Positions 16,456 to 26,118 of a stretch of DNA of 41,846 bases are shown piece after piece. The notes beneath the pieces were generated by a model. That model was not told where the DNA came from. It saw nothing but the letters and a program-made list of their open reading frames with translations, and ran no database searches. Positions within the stretch are counted from its first letter, which is position 1; every line of letters begins with the position of its first letter. A program made the position numbers and the translations under genes. The stretch spans positions 1 through 41,846 of the forward strand of contig CALBUI010000155.1 in the NCBI GenBank assembly GCA_937968125.1, in the 5' to 3' direction. The stretch is from an uncultured Anaerolineales bacterium. GTDB lineage: Bacteria > Chloroflexota > Anaerolineae > Anaerolineales > UBA4823.

Positions 16456-17223
16456 ATGGAAAATAAATCCAATCCTTTAGCGATCAGAGACCGTCGACCT
16501 CTCTACATCCAGGCGATTGAGGCGATTACTGAAAAAATCGAGTCAGGCGACCTTGCGCCTGGTTCACAACTCCCACCGGAGGATGAACTCGCTTCAAGCC
16601 TGGGTATTTCCCGCTCAACTTTGCGGGAAGCGCTTAGTCACCTGGAGACGCATGGCCTGATCGCTCGCCGGCAGGGCATCGGAACGTTTGTTTCGACTCC
16701 ATCAGGACCGGGATTTTTCGGAGGCCTGGAACGCCTGGAACCCTTCCAGTACCTGGCTACTGCGGCTGGGAAGGCGCACTCCCCAGTCGAAAAAACTGTC
16801 AGCATGGTACACGCTAACGAAGAGATCGCCTCCATTCTTAACACAAATCCCGGCACAGAGCTGGTGCGGATTCAGACCATCGAAGCCATAGACGATGTTC
16901 GCTGCATGTATTTTGATGATCATTTCATCAATACTGGCGGGTTGGATCAGATCTTGGCGGATTTCGATGGTTCAGTATTAACCTATATGTTCGAGGAGTG
17001 TCACCCGCCTCTATCTCACACTCGATCTGAAATATTTGCCATCGCTGCGGATGATGATATCGCCGCGAAGCTGGATATTCCAGTAGGGAAACCAGTATTT
17101 AACATGGTTGAGACATACTTCGCCTCAAATGGAAAAATCCTTGGCGTGGGTTATATCTATTTCGTCACCGATCGCTTCCGCTTTTATGTCACCCGGCGCG
17201 CTGTACAAAGGCGCACACCTTAG
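16456..17223 (+). CDS. GntR/HutC-family transcriptional regulator 3
   Basis: This roughly 255-residue protein has a GntR winged helix (LYIQAIEAITEKIESG, APGSQLPPEDE, recognition helix SRSTLREAL, wing GIGTFVS) and a UTRA domain. The ATG at 16456 is chosen because GGGG lies 8 nt upstream; a GTG at 16447 is in frame but has no binding site at a suitable distance. Its recognition helix differs from those of regulators 1 and 2 (STLREAL against ATxRxA), matching the different palindrome at its promoter. It is the first gene of the long downstream operon, 15 bp before the cytosine-deaminase-like gene, and probably controls all of it. Confidence 0.92.
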   Translation: MENKSNPLAIRDRRPLYIQAIEAITEKIESGDLAPGSQLPPEDELASSLGISRSTLREALSHLETHGLIARRQGIGTFVSTPSGPGFFGGLERLEPFQYLATAAGKAHSPVEKTVSMVHANEEIASILNTNPGTELVRIQTIEAIDDVRCMYFDDHFINTGGLDQILADFDGSVLTYMFEECHPPLSHTRSEIFAIAADDDIAAKLDIPVGKPVFNMVETYFASNGKILGVGYIYFVTDRFRFYVTRRAVQRRTP

Positions 17224-17238
17224 TCAGGAGAAATTGGT

Positions 17239-18486
17239 ATGGATTTGACCATCCACAATGCTCTGCACGACAAGACCCTAAAACCTATCCATCTCGGTAT
17301 CAACCAAGGAAAGATTGACGAGCTAAGCGAGGAAGCGATTCTACCAGGTGCAAAGTCGATTGATGCCCAGGGTGCAATGGTCTCACCAGCTTTTATTGAA
17401 CCGCATTTCCATATCGAAAACGCCCTGGTCTGGGATGAGGACAACTTAAATCAAAGCGGCACCTTGAGAGAAGCGATAGATATCTATGCTGACGTTAAGA
17501 TGAACTTCACCACCGAGGACATCGTCCAGCGGTCGACAAAAACCATTCATGAAGCCCTCCGCCACGGCACTTTGTGGATGCGGAACCACGTTGATATCGA
17601 CCAGTATGCCAAGCTGGACTTATTGGAAGGGGTTGTGGCTGCTCGTGAGAAATTCAAAGATATCTTTGACCTGCAGATCATCGCCTTCCCCCAGCACGGA
17701 TTGGCGAAAAATCCAGAATCTGTGGATTTGATGTGGCAGGCGATGGAGAACGGCGCCCAGCTGGTCGGCGGCATTCCTCATCACGAGAAAAACATGGAAG
17801 ATGGAGCCCGGCAGATCGAAATCGCCTTCGAGATCGCCAAAGCCAAGAATGTCAACATCGATATGCACATAGACGAAACCGACAACCCCTATTGGCAATC
17901 GTTGGAACTTCTTGCGGAAAAGACGATCGAAGAAGGCTATCAGGGCAGGGTGACTGCAGGCCACTGTACTTCAATGGCAGCCTGGGATCAGAAAACTCTG
18001 GTACGGATCATCGATAAAGTTAAAGAAGCTGATATCACAGTTGTGACCAATGCTCCCATAAACCTATTGCTGCAGGGGCGTGGAGATGAGCTCCTTGTCC
18101 GCAGAGGTATCGCCCGAGTAGCAGAGCTTCTCGAAGCAGGCGTGAACGTCTGCTGCGGTCAGGATGACCTGCTCAACATGTTCTACCCTTTTGGGCAGAT
18201 GGATCCATTAGAAGTAGCCAATATCACTGCCCATGCTGGCCACCTTACTTCCCCGGAGCAGATTGAGGCTACTTTTAATATGCCCCGTTACAATGCTGCC
18301 CGCAATATCGGCCTGGAGAATTACGGTCTCCACGAAGGTGCTGAGGCAAATCTGGTTTTGCTGAAAGCAGACTCGGCTGTTGATGCTCTCCGCCGAAAGC
18401 CTGAACGCTTGTACGTCATCCGCCAGGGTGAGGTCTTGGTCCAGAATGAACTGCGAACGGATTATGCCCCACAAGTACCAGATTGA
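17239..18486 (+). CDS. Cytosine-deaminase-like amidohydrolase (CodA family)
   Basis: This 415-residue amidohydrolase has the metal-site layout of bacterial cytosine deaminase: H56-F-H58, Q152 in AFPQHG, H210 with E213 in DMHIDET, H242 in GHCTSM and D309 in GQDD. The end (LRRKPERLYVIRQGEV) is also CodA-like. Family members hydrolytically deaminate cytosine, isoguanine, creatinine or triazine-type rings. The residue after FPQ is His where E. coli CodA has Glu, and GQDD replaces GHDD, so cytosine may not be the substrate. AGGAG lies 8 nt before the ATG. It follows the regulator directly, placing ring deamination at the head of the operon. Creatinine deaminase is one alternative. Confidence 0.88.
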   Translation: MDLTIHNALHDKTLKPIHLGINQGKIDELSEEAILPGAKSIDAQGAMVSPAFIEPHFHIENALVWDEDNLNQSGTLREAIDIYADVKMNFTTEDIVQRSTKTIHEALRHGTLWMRNHVDIDQYAKLDLLEGVVAAREKFKDIFDLQIIAFPQHGLAKNPESVDLMWQAMENGAQLVGGIPHHEKNMEDGARQIEIAFEIAKAKNVNIDMHIDETDNPYWQSLELLAEKTIEEGYQGRVTAGHCTSMAAWDQKTLVRIIDKVKEADITVVTNAPINLLLQGRGDELLVRRGIARVAELLEAGVNVCCGQDDLLNMFYPFGQMDPLEVANITAHAGHLTSPEQIEATFNMPRYNAARNIGLENYGLHEGAEANLVLLKADSAVDALRRKPERLYVIRQGEVLVQNELRTDYAPQVPD

Positions 18487-18531
18487 CTGTCCAATTAACG
18501 TCCTGGATAAGTAAGTCGAGGAACCTAAAAA

Positions 18532-19923
18532 ATGAAAAACAGCCCAATTTATGACTACATGCTTTCGGTTCTGGATAAAGCAGAACATGGTCCTGTCGTT
18601 GATGAGAATGATTGGGATTTCAACTACATCAACCGCACTATTAAAGATCTGGTGAAGAAATATGATATTCAATGGGATGCGGAAGTGATGGTCCCTGCGG
18701 ACGATGACCTGGCAGACCGCTTATTTGAGGCGGGTATGGAACTGGCCCGTGAAGTGGGTGTCTACTGCCTGGACACCAAGCGCCAGATGAAATGGAGCCA
18801 GGAAGAGCTGGATTACATCCTCTCAACCGCTCCCAAAGAGGAAGTATTGGGACTTGGGGAGGATAAAGTCACCGTCCGCCACCGCCTACCCGATGAAGAT
18901 TCACCCATTACTACGATTGGCGGTCCTTACGGCACTCCAGTGGCAGAAGAATTGTTCGTTCCTATCATGGTCAGCTACGCCCAGGAGTCGATCCTTGATT
19001 ACATTGACAACGCCACGCTGGTGAGCACGCACGGCCGCCCGATCAAGGCTGGCTCTCCCTGGGAGGCAGTCGGCTGCTGGCAGGAAGCCCAGCTGTCTTT
19101 TGAAGTGCTTGAGCGTGTAGGTCGCCAGGGTATGCCGATCGGTTGTGCGGAGGATTCGCCCTCCGCGATCGGTGAATTGGCGACCACTACTTATGGAGGA
19201 TTCAGACTCACCGATTGGCATCATGCCTCCTTCATTTCCGAGTTGAAAGTCGCTTACGCCGAGTTGACCAAATCCATCCACTACCAGCACACCGGCGCTT
19301 TCTCACACAATTTCTATAACACGATCTATGGTGGGTATGTCGGTGGCGCGGAGGGCCTTGCAGTCGCCATTGTGGCTGGGGTGATCTTGATGAAGGCTAC
19401 CCTTAATGGCACGACATTTAATCCAGGACCCAGCCACGCCCACCTCAGCTGCAACACCTTTCCAGCCATGATCCCATCCCTATCCCTCGGCTTCCAGGCC
19501 ATCAGCCGCAATACCAAGCTGATGACTTCTTCCTTCCCTCGGCCAGTTGGCGGCCCCTGCACGAAAACACTGCTTTATGAATCTGCCGCCATGGCTGTCG
19601 CCACCGTTCCTGCCGGGATTTCGATCCTGGAGGGGATTCAATCTGCGGCTGGGCGCATCACCAACCACGTCACCGGTTTGGAAGCGAAGTTCCTGGCTCA
19701 GGTCGGCCGCGCCTCAGTTGGTTTGACCCGCTCCGAGGCCAATGAATTGGTGCAGCACATCATCCCCCTGTACGCAGATCAGCAGAATCTCGGTGAAGCG
19801 ATTCAGGGAGTGCCTTTCGAGGAGGCATACGACGTGGAAACTATTCAACCCCTTCCGGAGTGGCAGGGGATGTACGAGGAAACCTGCCGGGAAATGGAAG
19901 CTTTACTGGGATTGACTCTGTAG
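18532..19923 (+). CDS. MttB-superfamily methyltransferase 6
   Basis: This 463-residue copy belongs to the MLSVLDKAEHGP subfamily with those at 4093, 24715 and 28180. Marks are PADDDLADRLFEAG, FYNTIYGGYVGGAEG (near 262), ISRNTKLM and GGPCTK (near 340), where Cys replaces the Gly of GGPGTK. GAGGAA precedes the ATG. It has no adjacent corrinoid gene and must share one encoded elsewhere in the operon. It lies between the deaminase and an LLM flavin oxidoreductase. Confidence 0.93.
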   Translation: MKNSPIYDYMLSVLDKAEHGPVVDENDWDFNYINRTIKDLVKKYDIQWDAEVMVPADDDLADRLFEAGMELAREVGVYCLDTKRQMKWSQEELDYILSTAPKEEVLGLGEDKVTVRHRLPDEDSPITTIGGPYGTPVAEELFVPIMVSYAQESILDYIDNATLVSTHGRPIKAGSPWEAVGCWQEAQLSFEVLERVGRQGMPIGCAEDSPSAIGELATTTYGGFRLTDWHHASFISELKVAYAELTKSIHYQHTGAFSHNFYNTIYGGYVGGAEGLAVAIVAGVILMKATLNGTTFNPGPSHAHLSCNTFPAMIPSLSLGFQAISRNTKLMTSSFPRPVGGPCTKTLLYESAAMAVATVPAGISILEGIQSAAGRITNHVTGLEAKFLAQVGRASVGLTRSEANELVQHIIPLYADQQNLGEAIQGVPFEEAYDVETIQPLPEWQGMYEETCREMEALLGLTL

Positions 19924-19976
19924 ATACTGGATATTTGAGACTAGATATTGCATTTTCCATCTTGTAGAGGATAACC

Positions 19977-20996
19977 ATGACTCAGCGAATGGCGATATAC
20001 ATGCAGGACGTAGTCGATATACAGGAAGAACTCCAATTAGCGCGCTACATGGAAGAGCGTGGATTCAGTGAAATCTGGCAGGGAGATAATCGTCTGGCGC
20101 GCGATTGCATCGTCTTGATGAGCGCTTTTCTGACACACACCAAACGACTCAGGGTTGGATCCGGCGTTCTTCCCATTTGGACCAGGAATCCGGCCGTCAT
20201 TGCAGCCTCATTCAGTTCTATGTGGGAATTAGGCGGCAAGGTGGATGGGCAAGGCCGGGTGATGCTCGGCCTCGGCGCCTGGTGGGAACCCATCGCCAGC
20301 CGGGTCGGGGTGAAGATGACCAAGCCTTTGAAAGCCATGCGCGAGAACATTGAGGCCATCCGCCAGCTGCTCACCATGGAGACCATCACCTACCAGGGTG
20401 AGTTTGTCAATCTGGAGAATGTCAGCCTGGATGTTGTCTATGGGGACACCTCCCCACGCGATATCCCCATCTACCTCGGAGCCACCGGGCCCAAAATGCT
20501 CGAGCTGGCTGGAGAAATCTGCGACGGAGTCTGTTTGAACTATGGCGTCTCGGTAGATTATATAAAAAGAGCTATTGCCCTGGTGGAAAAAGGAGCAGCA
20601 AAAGCTGGTAAATCGCTCTCCAATATCGATTTACCAGAACTAATGGTCGTGTCCATGTCGGACGAGAACCCTGATGCAGCCCTTCACGCTGGTAAAAAAT
20701 TGGCTGCCTATTACTTCGCCACGGAACCACACATTATGAAAGCCAGTGGTGTGGATGAAGAAATTGCCGAAAAGGCGAAGGCGCTGATGGGTTGGCCTGC
20801 CACCGAGGAGGATTACGAACGAGCCAGTGCTGTCATCCCGGAAGATATTGTTCGGGACATTATGGCAGTCGGCACTGCTGAAGAATGCCGTCGGAAAGTT
20901 AAGGAGTATCTCGATGCGGGTGTCACCTGCCCCATCTTGTACCCGCTGCGCGGTACTATCAAGGAAGTGATCGATGCCTTTGCCGACGGTGTTTAA
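19977..20996 (+). CDS. LLM-class flavin-dependent oxidoreductase (MER-like)
   Basis: This 339-residue luciferase-like TIM-barrel protein resembles F420-dependent methylenetetrahydromethanopterin reductase (MER) and related oxidoreductases: [13 protein letters not shown] near the N-terminus, the [11 protein letters not shown] segment, [15 protein letters not shown], and [23 protein letters not shown]. The cofactor would be F420 or FMN; the sequence alone does not decide. GAGG precedes the ATG. In this context it could oxidise or reduce a folate-bound C1 unit released by the methyltransferases, or act on the heterocycle itself. Both are inference. Confidence 0.85.
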   Translation: MTQRMAIYMQDVVDIQEELQLARYMEERGFSEIWQGDNRLARDCIVLMSAFLTHTKRLRVGSGVLPIWTRNPAVIAASFSSMWELGGKVDGQGRVMLGLGAWWEPIASRVGVKMTKPLKAMRENIEAIRQLLTMETITYQGEFVNLENVSLDVVYGDTSPRDIPIYLGATGPKMLELAGEICDGVCLNYGVSVDYIKRAIALVEKGAAKAGKSLSNIDLPELMVVSMSDENPDAALHAGKKLAAYYFATEPHIMKASGVDEEIAEKAKALMGWPATEEDYERASAVIPEDIVRDIMAVGTAEECRRKVKEYLDAGVTCPILYPLRGTIKEVIDAFADGV

Positions 20997-21036
20997 CCTT
21001 TCTGAAACTTATAGATGAGGGATCAGTATTGAATTA

Positions 21037-22317
21037 ATGATTATCTTGACTTTGAATTGCGGCAGTTCGTCGGTTAAATACAGCCTCTGGGAGATGCCAG
21101 GGGCTAAGCCTCTCTGTCAAGGTATCGTTGAAAGAGTGGGGATGGGTGACAGCACACTCACCCACAAGTCGGTTTCGAATACCAGTAAGAATCAAGAAGT
21201 CGACTGCCCAGATCATGAAGCTGCGATCGACCTGATCTTCGATGTCATCACTGATTCTGAGAGCGGAGTTGTGAGCGATCTCTCTGAAATCGAGGTAGTC
21301 GCCCATCGCGTCGTTCACGGTGGCGAAAAATACACCCATTCCGTGATCATCGATGAGGACGTGATCGGGGCCATAGACGAATTTGCTATCCTGGCCCCGC
21401 TGCACAATCCCAATAATTTGCTGGGCATCCGCATGGCGCAGAAAGTCATGCCCTCAGTCCCGCATACTGCTTCATGGGATACCGCCTTCTCCGCCGCCTA
21501 TATGCCGCGCCACACCAGCCTGTATGCCATCCCTTACAAATTCTATGCTGAATACGGAATCCGGCGTTATGGCTATCAAGGTCTATCCCACAGCTATGTT
21601 GCTAAAAGGGCAGCCAGATTGCTGGGCCGGAATCGCTCAGAAGTGAATCTCATATCTTTGCATATCGGTAATGGTTCCACGGTCACTGCGGTTAAAAAAG
21701 GTCGACCATACGATCAAAGCCTTGGCTTCTCGACATGTGGTGAAGGCCTGGTTATGGGGACTCGTTGTGGAGACCTGGATCCCATCGTGCCCTTATTTAT
21801 GATCCAGCATGCCAATATGACCCACCAGGAAGTAGAGGACGTTTTATACAGACAAAGCGGAGTATTTGGGCTTTCCGGTGGGTACATCGACCGGCGCGAC
21901 ATAATCAGTGCTGCCTCGGACGGGGACACGCGCGCTCAGTTAACCCTGGATGTTGAGTGCTATCGGCTGCGCAAGTATATCGGCGCATATGCCGCTGCGC
22001 TGGGAGGCATCGATGCGGTTGTTTTCACAGCTGGGGTCGGTGAAAATTCCCCCCTCCATCGTCAATTGGCCTGTCAAGACCTGGATTTTCTGGGGATTCA
22101 ACTCGACCGTAAAGTAAATAACTCAGCTGTCGGCAGACAATCCGAGGTAGATATCAGTACTGTTGATTCCAAGGTAAAAGTATTCGTCATCCCCACCGAT
22201 GAAGAGCTGGTCATGGTGGAGGATGCCGCCGCAATTATTGAAGATCGCTTCGATCCTGACAATTTTACATATTCCTTCGAGCAGCCTGGTTATGTACCTT
22301 CCTACCTTCGATTTTGA
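21037..22317 (+). CDS. Acetate-kinase-family protein with altered active site
   Basis: This 426-residue ASKHA-fold kinase aligns along its length with acetate kinase: LNCGSSSVKY at the N-terminus, HRVVHGG, PLHNP, D148 in WDTAF, MGTRCGDLDP with R243, FTAGVGENS, and PTDEEL near 386-391. The usual YGFHGTSH reads YGYQGLSH, so the catalytic His (H180 in the Methanosarcina enzyme) is Gln181, and DTAFHQT is replaced by DTAFSAAYMP. The acyl-phosphate site therefore differs from that of standard acetate kinases. The ribosome binding site is weak (GAGGG about 15 nt upstream). It lies close to a carbamoyltransferase gene, so it may make ATP from carbamoyl phosphate or another acyl phosphate. That role is inference. 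Confidence 0.88.
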   Translation: MIILTLNCGSSSVKYSLWEMPGAKPLCQGIVERVGMGDSTLTHKSVSNTSKNQEVDCPDHEAAIDLIFDVITDSESGVVSDLSEIEVVAHRVVHGGEKYTHSVIIDEDVIGAIDEFAILAPLHNPNNLLGIRMAQKVMPSVPHTASWDTAFSAAYMPRHTSLYAIPYKFYAEYGIRRYGYQGLSHSYVAKRAARLLGRNRSEVNLISLHIGNGSTVTAVKKGRPYDQSLGFSTCGEGLVMGTRCGDLDPIVPLFMIQHANMTHQEVEDVLYRQSGVFGLSGGYIDRRDIISAASDGDTRAQLTLDVECYRLRKYIGAYAAALGGIDAVVFTAGVGENSPLHRQLACQDLDFLGIQLDRKVNNSAVGRQSEVDISTVDSKVKVFVIPTDEELVMVEDAAAIIEDRFDPDNFTYSFEQPGYVPSYLRF

Positions 22318-22362
22318 CGCACTTTCATCCGGAACCCGATTGTCTCAGGAACAGGTGGACCA

Positions 22363-23730
22363 ATGTTAATCACCAATGCTCATTTGATCACCTGGGGGGT
22401 ACCAAATGAAATCCTTCATGATCAAGCTTTGCTAATTTCCGGCAAAAAGATTGTTGAGTTTGGACCTTCCTTTGAACTGGTGGCGAAGTATCCAGATGAA
22501 ACTCAGCTTGATGCAGCTGGCCAATATGTTATGCCCGGCAACATCGATGCCCATGGTCATTACTACAGTGCCTTCGCAGTCGGCATGTCGATCCCCGGAG
22601 AAGCCCCGATCACCTTACCCACTATCTTGCACAAGTTGTGGTGGCCGTTCGATAAAGCTCTTGGAGAGGAGGAAGTTCGCTACTCAGCATTGATCGGCGC
22701 TATCGATGCCATCAAGCACGGCACTACGACATTGTTCGACCACCATTCCTCCCCCAATTGCATCGATGGCGTCCTGGATATCATTGCGGAAGTTATCGAA
22801 TCAGCCGGCATACGTTCGGCATTATGTTTCGAAGTCACTGACCGGGACGGTCCAGAACGCACCCAGGCCGGGATAGCTGAGAATTCACGCTTCATTAATC
22901 GCTGCTCCCAGGATCAAGTCGCCGACGGCCGCGTTGCAGCCAACTTCGGCATCCACGCTCCGATGACGGTCTCAGAAGAGACATTATCTCAATGCCGCTC
23001 GGCTGTCCCCGCTGGGACCGGTTTCCATCTCCACGTAGGTGAGCACGAATACGACCAGATTCGCAGTATTGCGATGGCTGGCACTCGCTCGGTTGACCGG
23101 CTCAAGAACCATGAAATCCTCGGTGGCAAGTCAATCCTGGCACATGCCATCCATCTCGATGCTAGAGAAGTAAATTTGATCGCCGAAACAAATTCCTGGG
23201 TCAGCCACCAGCCGCGCAACAACCAAAACGCTGCCGATGGCATTGCAGAAGTCGAGTCTTATTTAAGGGCAGGGGTGCGCGTTTGTCTTGGAAATGATGG
23301 CTTATCCAACACGATGTGGCGCGAGGCAGAGGCAGCTTATTTCCTGCAAAAAATTAAGCACCGGGATGGTCGCCGTCTCCCCGGAGATCAGCTGCTGCAG
23401 ATGGCGGTTAATAACAATGCTGCCTTGGCTTCAGCCTATTATCCGGAGGCGCCCCTAGGGGTGATCGAACCAGGAGCATACGCTGACCTGATTTTCGTTG
23501 ATTACAAGCCGGCGACTCCGCTGACTGCCGAAAATATCACCGGACATTACGTATTCGGCTTCAATGAATCGATGATCACTACAACGATTGTTGCGGGTGA
23601 AGTTTTGATGAAGGACCGGCAGCTTCTCACCCTAGACGAAAGTGAGATAAAAGCCAAATCAAGAGAGCTCGCTCCTTCGTTGTGGGCGCGTTACGAAGAA
23701 TTGGTTCCCCCAGATCACGTGCTGGGCTGA
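22363..23730 (+). CDS. ssnA: SsnA-type amidohydrolase/aminohydrolase
   Basis: This 455-residue protein matches E. coli SsnA features: MPGNIDAHGHYYS (metal HxH), LHKLWWPFDKAL, the DHHSSP segment, HLHVGEHEYD, LAHAIHLD, GNDGLS and the C-terminal pattern PLTAENITGHYVFGF. SsnA is a putative metal-dependent aminohydrolase found with xanthine dehydrogenase, hydantoinase and carbamoyltransferase genes in the E. coli purine-catabolism-linked cluster. Its exact reaction is not settled. AGGTGG precedes the ATG. The next gene is a carbamoyltransferase, which reinforces that cluster logic here. Confidence 0.88.
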   Translation: MLITNAHLITWGVPNEILHDQALLISGKKIVEFGPSFELVAKYPDETQLDAAGQYVMPGNIDAHGHYYSAFAVGMSIPGEAPITLPTILHKLWWPFDKALGEEEVRYSALIGAIDAIKHGTTTLFDHHSSPNCIDGVLDIIAEVIESAGIRSALCFEVTDRDGPERTQAGIAENSRFINRCSQDQVADGRVAANFGIHAPMTVSEETLSQCRSAVPAGTGFHLHVGEHEYDQIRSIAMAGTRSVDRLKNHEILGGKSILAHAIHLDAREVNLIAETNSWVSHQPRNNQNAADGIAEVESYLRAGVRVCLGNDGLSNTMWREAEAAYFLQKIKHRDGRRLPGDQLLQMAVNNNAALASAYYPEAPLGVIEPGAYADLIFVDYKPATPLTAENITGHYVFGFNESMITTTIVAGEVLMKDRQLLTLDESEIKAKSRELAPSLWARYEELVPPDHVLG

Positions 23731-23761
23731 CCATCAAGAATTTATATCTAAGGAGACAATA

Positions 23762-24712
23762 ATGCGCAGTTTTTTAGGCAAAGACATAATCTCTCTCAAG
23801 GAATTTGGACGCGAAGATTTCTACCGGGTATTCGAAGTATGCGATCGGCTCGCTCCTTTTGCCTACGAGCGGCGCAATTCAGACTTATTGAAACATAAAA
23901 CATTGGTCACGGCTTTTTACCAACCGAGTACCCGCACACGCCTGTCATCCGAAGCAGCCATGATCCGGTTGGGAGGCGCAGTAACCGGATTTTCGGATGC
24001 GAAGATGACCCGGGCGGGAGACTTCTACCAGGAATCCATTCGCGATACCTTTGGCATGCTCGAATTTTATGGCGATGCAATCGTCATGCGCCATTTTGAG
24101 CAGGGCGCACCGGCAGAGGCTGCCAGGTGGTCTTCCGTCCCCATCCTGAATGCAGGCGATGGTTGGGGTGAGCATCCGATGCAGGGCATCAGCGATCTAT
24201 ACACCGTCTTGAAACACAAGGGTACCTTGGATGGGCTGCATTTTATCCTGGATGGTGACTTGAGGATGCGCACAATGCACTCCATGAGTTATGCAGTCAC
24301 AGAGTTCGATATTACAGTTTCTTACGTACACCCACCGGATATGGGTTTGCCGGACGAGGTGAAGCAGTACATCGATGAGCGCAACCTCAACTACCGCTTT
24401 GTTGAACATATCGAGGAAGCCATCGCCGATGCGGACATGATCTACATGGAGCCGGTCGTCCAGCCGGATTACACCAAGGCTCGTGATGAACGCTCCGGTG
24501 ATGTCGGTCGCACGCCAGATAACTACAAGGTCACCAGGGAGCTGATGCGCAAGGCGAAATCCGACTGCATGGTATTCCATTCCCTGCCGCGCATGGATGA
24601 ATTGGAGACTGCGGTGGATAAGACTCGGCATGCCTGGTATTGGTCCGAAGCATATTACGCAGTGGTCACCAAGATGGCTCTCATGGCGTTGGTGCTGGGT
24701 GCAATGGAGTAA
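23762..24712 (+). CDS. Aspartate/ornithine carbamoyltransferase-family protein
   Basis: This 316-residue protein is of PyrB length with both domains. The carbamoyl-phosphate loop STRTR lies at 56-60, MRH at 109-111, NAGDGWGEHPMQG at 130-142 (canonical HPTQ), and HSLPRMDEL replaces HPLPR. The ATCase 80s loop reads DAKMTRAGDFYQES, where PyrB usually has a Ser/Lys pair. These changes, and its position between ssnA and MttB 7, argue for a catabolic carbamoyltransferase releasing carbamoyl phosphate from a ureido compound rather than pyrimidine synthesis. Plain aspartate carbamoyltransferase remains possible. AAGGAG precedes the ATG. Confidence 0.85.
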   Translation: MRSFLGKDIISLKEFGREDFYRVFEVCDRLAPFAYERRNSDLLKHKTLVTAFYQPSTRTRLSSEAAMIRLGGAVTGFSDAKMTRAGDFYQESIRDTFGMLEFYGDAIVMRHFEQGAPAEAARWSSVPILNAGDGWGEHPMQGISDLYTVLKHKGTLDGLHFILDGDLRMRTMHSMSYAVTEFDITVSYVHPPDMGLPDEVKQYIDERNLNYRFVEHIEEAIADADMIYMEPVVQPDYTKARDERSGDVGRTPDNYKVTRELMRKAKSDCMVFHSLPRMDELETAVDKTRHAWYWSEAYYAVVTKMALMALVLGAME

Positions 24713-24714
24713 AA

Positions 24715-26097
24715 ATGAATACCAAAGTTGATTTTGAAGTTTTAGCCTCAGTATTAGAAAAAGCGGAAACTGGACCAGTCATCGATGAAAAAGTCTGGGA
24801 TCAGCAGCTCATTGGAGCAAAGGTCAAAGAGCTGATCGCCAAATACGACATCTCATGGGATGAGGACATTTTAGTCCCCTCCGACGATGCCTTGGCCGAT
24901 CGCCTTTTTGCTGCCGGGATGGAGCTGGCTTTAGAAAGCGGCGTGTACTGCATCAACACCAAACGCCAGATGCTCTGGGAGCAGGATGAACTTCAGAAAA
25001 TTCTTGATAGCTCTCCTGATGAACTAACCGTCGGTGGAGGGGATGATACGGCCACCATCAAACACCGGGTACCTGAGCAGGCTGCCCATGTCACCATCAT
25101 TGGTGGTGCATATGGGACCTTGATCGAAGAAGAACTGTATCCGGTTATGGTTGAAGGGTACGCCAAAGAGCCCCTGCTGGAGATCATTGAACCCCCTTCA
25201 ATTCCAACTGCCCGGGGTAGGACGATCCGCATCCAATCGCCATGGGAAGCGCTTGCAGCCAAACGGGAAGCTGACCTGGCAATGGGTGCGATAAATAGGG
25301 CTGGTAGGCCGGGCATATGTGTGGGTGCTGCGGCAACCTCTGGAAGTGAGATCATCGAACTGGCAGCTACTTCCTACGATGCTTTTCGACAATCAGACTG
25401 GCATCATGCCTCTTTCGTCAGTGAGAATAAAGTATCTTATGCGGACCTGACCCGCGCGGCGCATTTCGTTCAAACCAACTCTGTTGCACATAATTTCTGT
25501 GATCCAATTTACGGCGGGTATCTAGGTGGAAAACAGGGCGTCGCGATCGGCTGCGTTGCTGGATGCATCCTATTAAGGGGAACCCTATTCGGGGACACGG
25601 TAAATGCCGGTCCCAGTCATGCTCATCTCAGCTGCGACACCCATCCCGACATGCTCGCCGCGCAGGCGTTATCTTTCCAGGCACTGAGCCGCAACACACA
25701 CCTGCTCCACTCTGTTCACATACGCCCTGCCGCAGGACCTGGGGTAAAGCAAATATTCTATGAAGTCGCCGCCATGGCTGTAATGGGAGTAACTTCTGGT
25801 GTGGATTACATCAAGTCTGTCCAGTCCGCCACCGGGCGAAACCTTGGTCATACCTCGCCCCTCGAAGCCCGCTTCTGTGCTCAAGTTGCCCATGCTGCGG
25901 AGGGAATGTCACGAGTAGATGGAAATTCTATTGTTCAAAAATTGGTTGAGAAATATCGGCATGGTTTAGTAGATGCTGATATTGGTAAACATTTCCAAGA
26001 GGTCTACAACCTGGACACACTGGAACCCACCCCAGAATGGCAGCACACTTACGAAGCTGTCGCCCAAGAACTAGATACGATGGGACTTTCGCTCTAA
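24715..26097 (+). CDS. MttB-superfamily methyltransferase 7
   Basis: This 460-residue copy is of the SVLEKAETGP subfamily. Marks are PSDDALADRLFAAG, GRPGICVGA, FCDPIYGGYLGGKQG (near 261), LSRNTHLLHS and AGPGVK (near 341). The ATG at 24715 is chosen because it starts 2 nt after the carbamoyltransferase stop, with GGAG 5 nt upstream, and aligns with its paralogues. A longer in-frame start at 24640 lies inside the carbamoyltransferase gene. Tight coupling to the carbamoyltransferase and to the Xdh genes downstream suggests that demethylation and ring processing act on the same compound. Confidence 0.93.
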   Translation: MNTKVDFEVLASVLEKAETGPVIDEKVWDQQLIGAKVKELIAKYDISWDEDILVPSDDALADRLFAAGMELALESGVYCINTKRQMLWEQDELQKILDSSPDELTVGGGDDTATIKHRVPEQAAHVTIIGGAYGTLIEEELYPVMVEGYAKEPLLEIIEPPSIPTARGRTIRIQSPWEALAAKREADLAMGAINRAGRPGICVGAAATSGSEIIELAATSYDAFRQSDWHHASFVSENKVSYADLTRAAHFVQTNSVAHNFCDPIYGGYLGGKQGVAIGCVAGCILLRGTLFGDTVNAGPSHAHLSCDTHPDMLAAQALSFQALSRNTHLLHSVHIRPAAGPGVKQIFYEVAAMAVMGVTSGVDYIKSVQSATGRNLGHTSPLEARFCAQVAHAAEGMSRVDGNSIVQKLVEKYRHGLVDADIGKHFQEVYNLDTLEPTPEWQHTYEAVAQELDTMGLSL

Positions 26098-26118
26098 TTG
26101 AGAGAGAGGCAAAAAATT

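Noticed and set aside
23762-24712. Calling the carbamoyltransferase pyrB of pyrimidine biosynthesis
   Set aside because: The 80s loop, HPMQ and HSLPR changes and the catabolic neighbourhood make a biosynthetic role doubtful, so no gene symbol is given.
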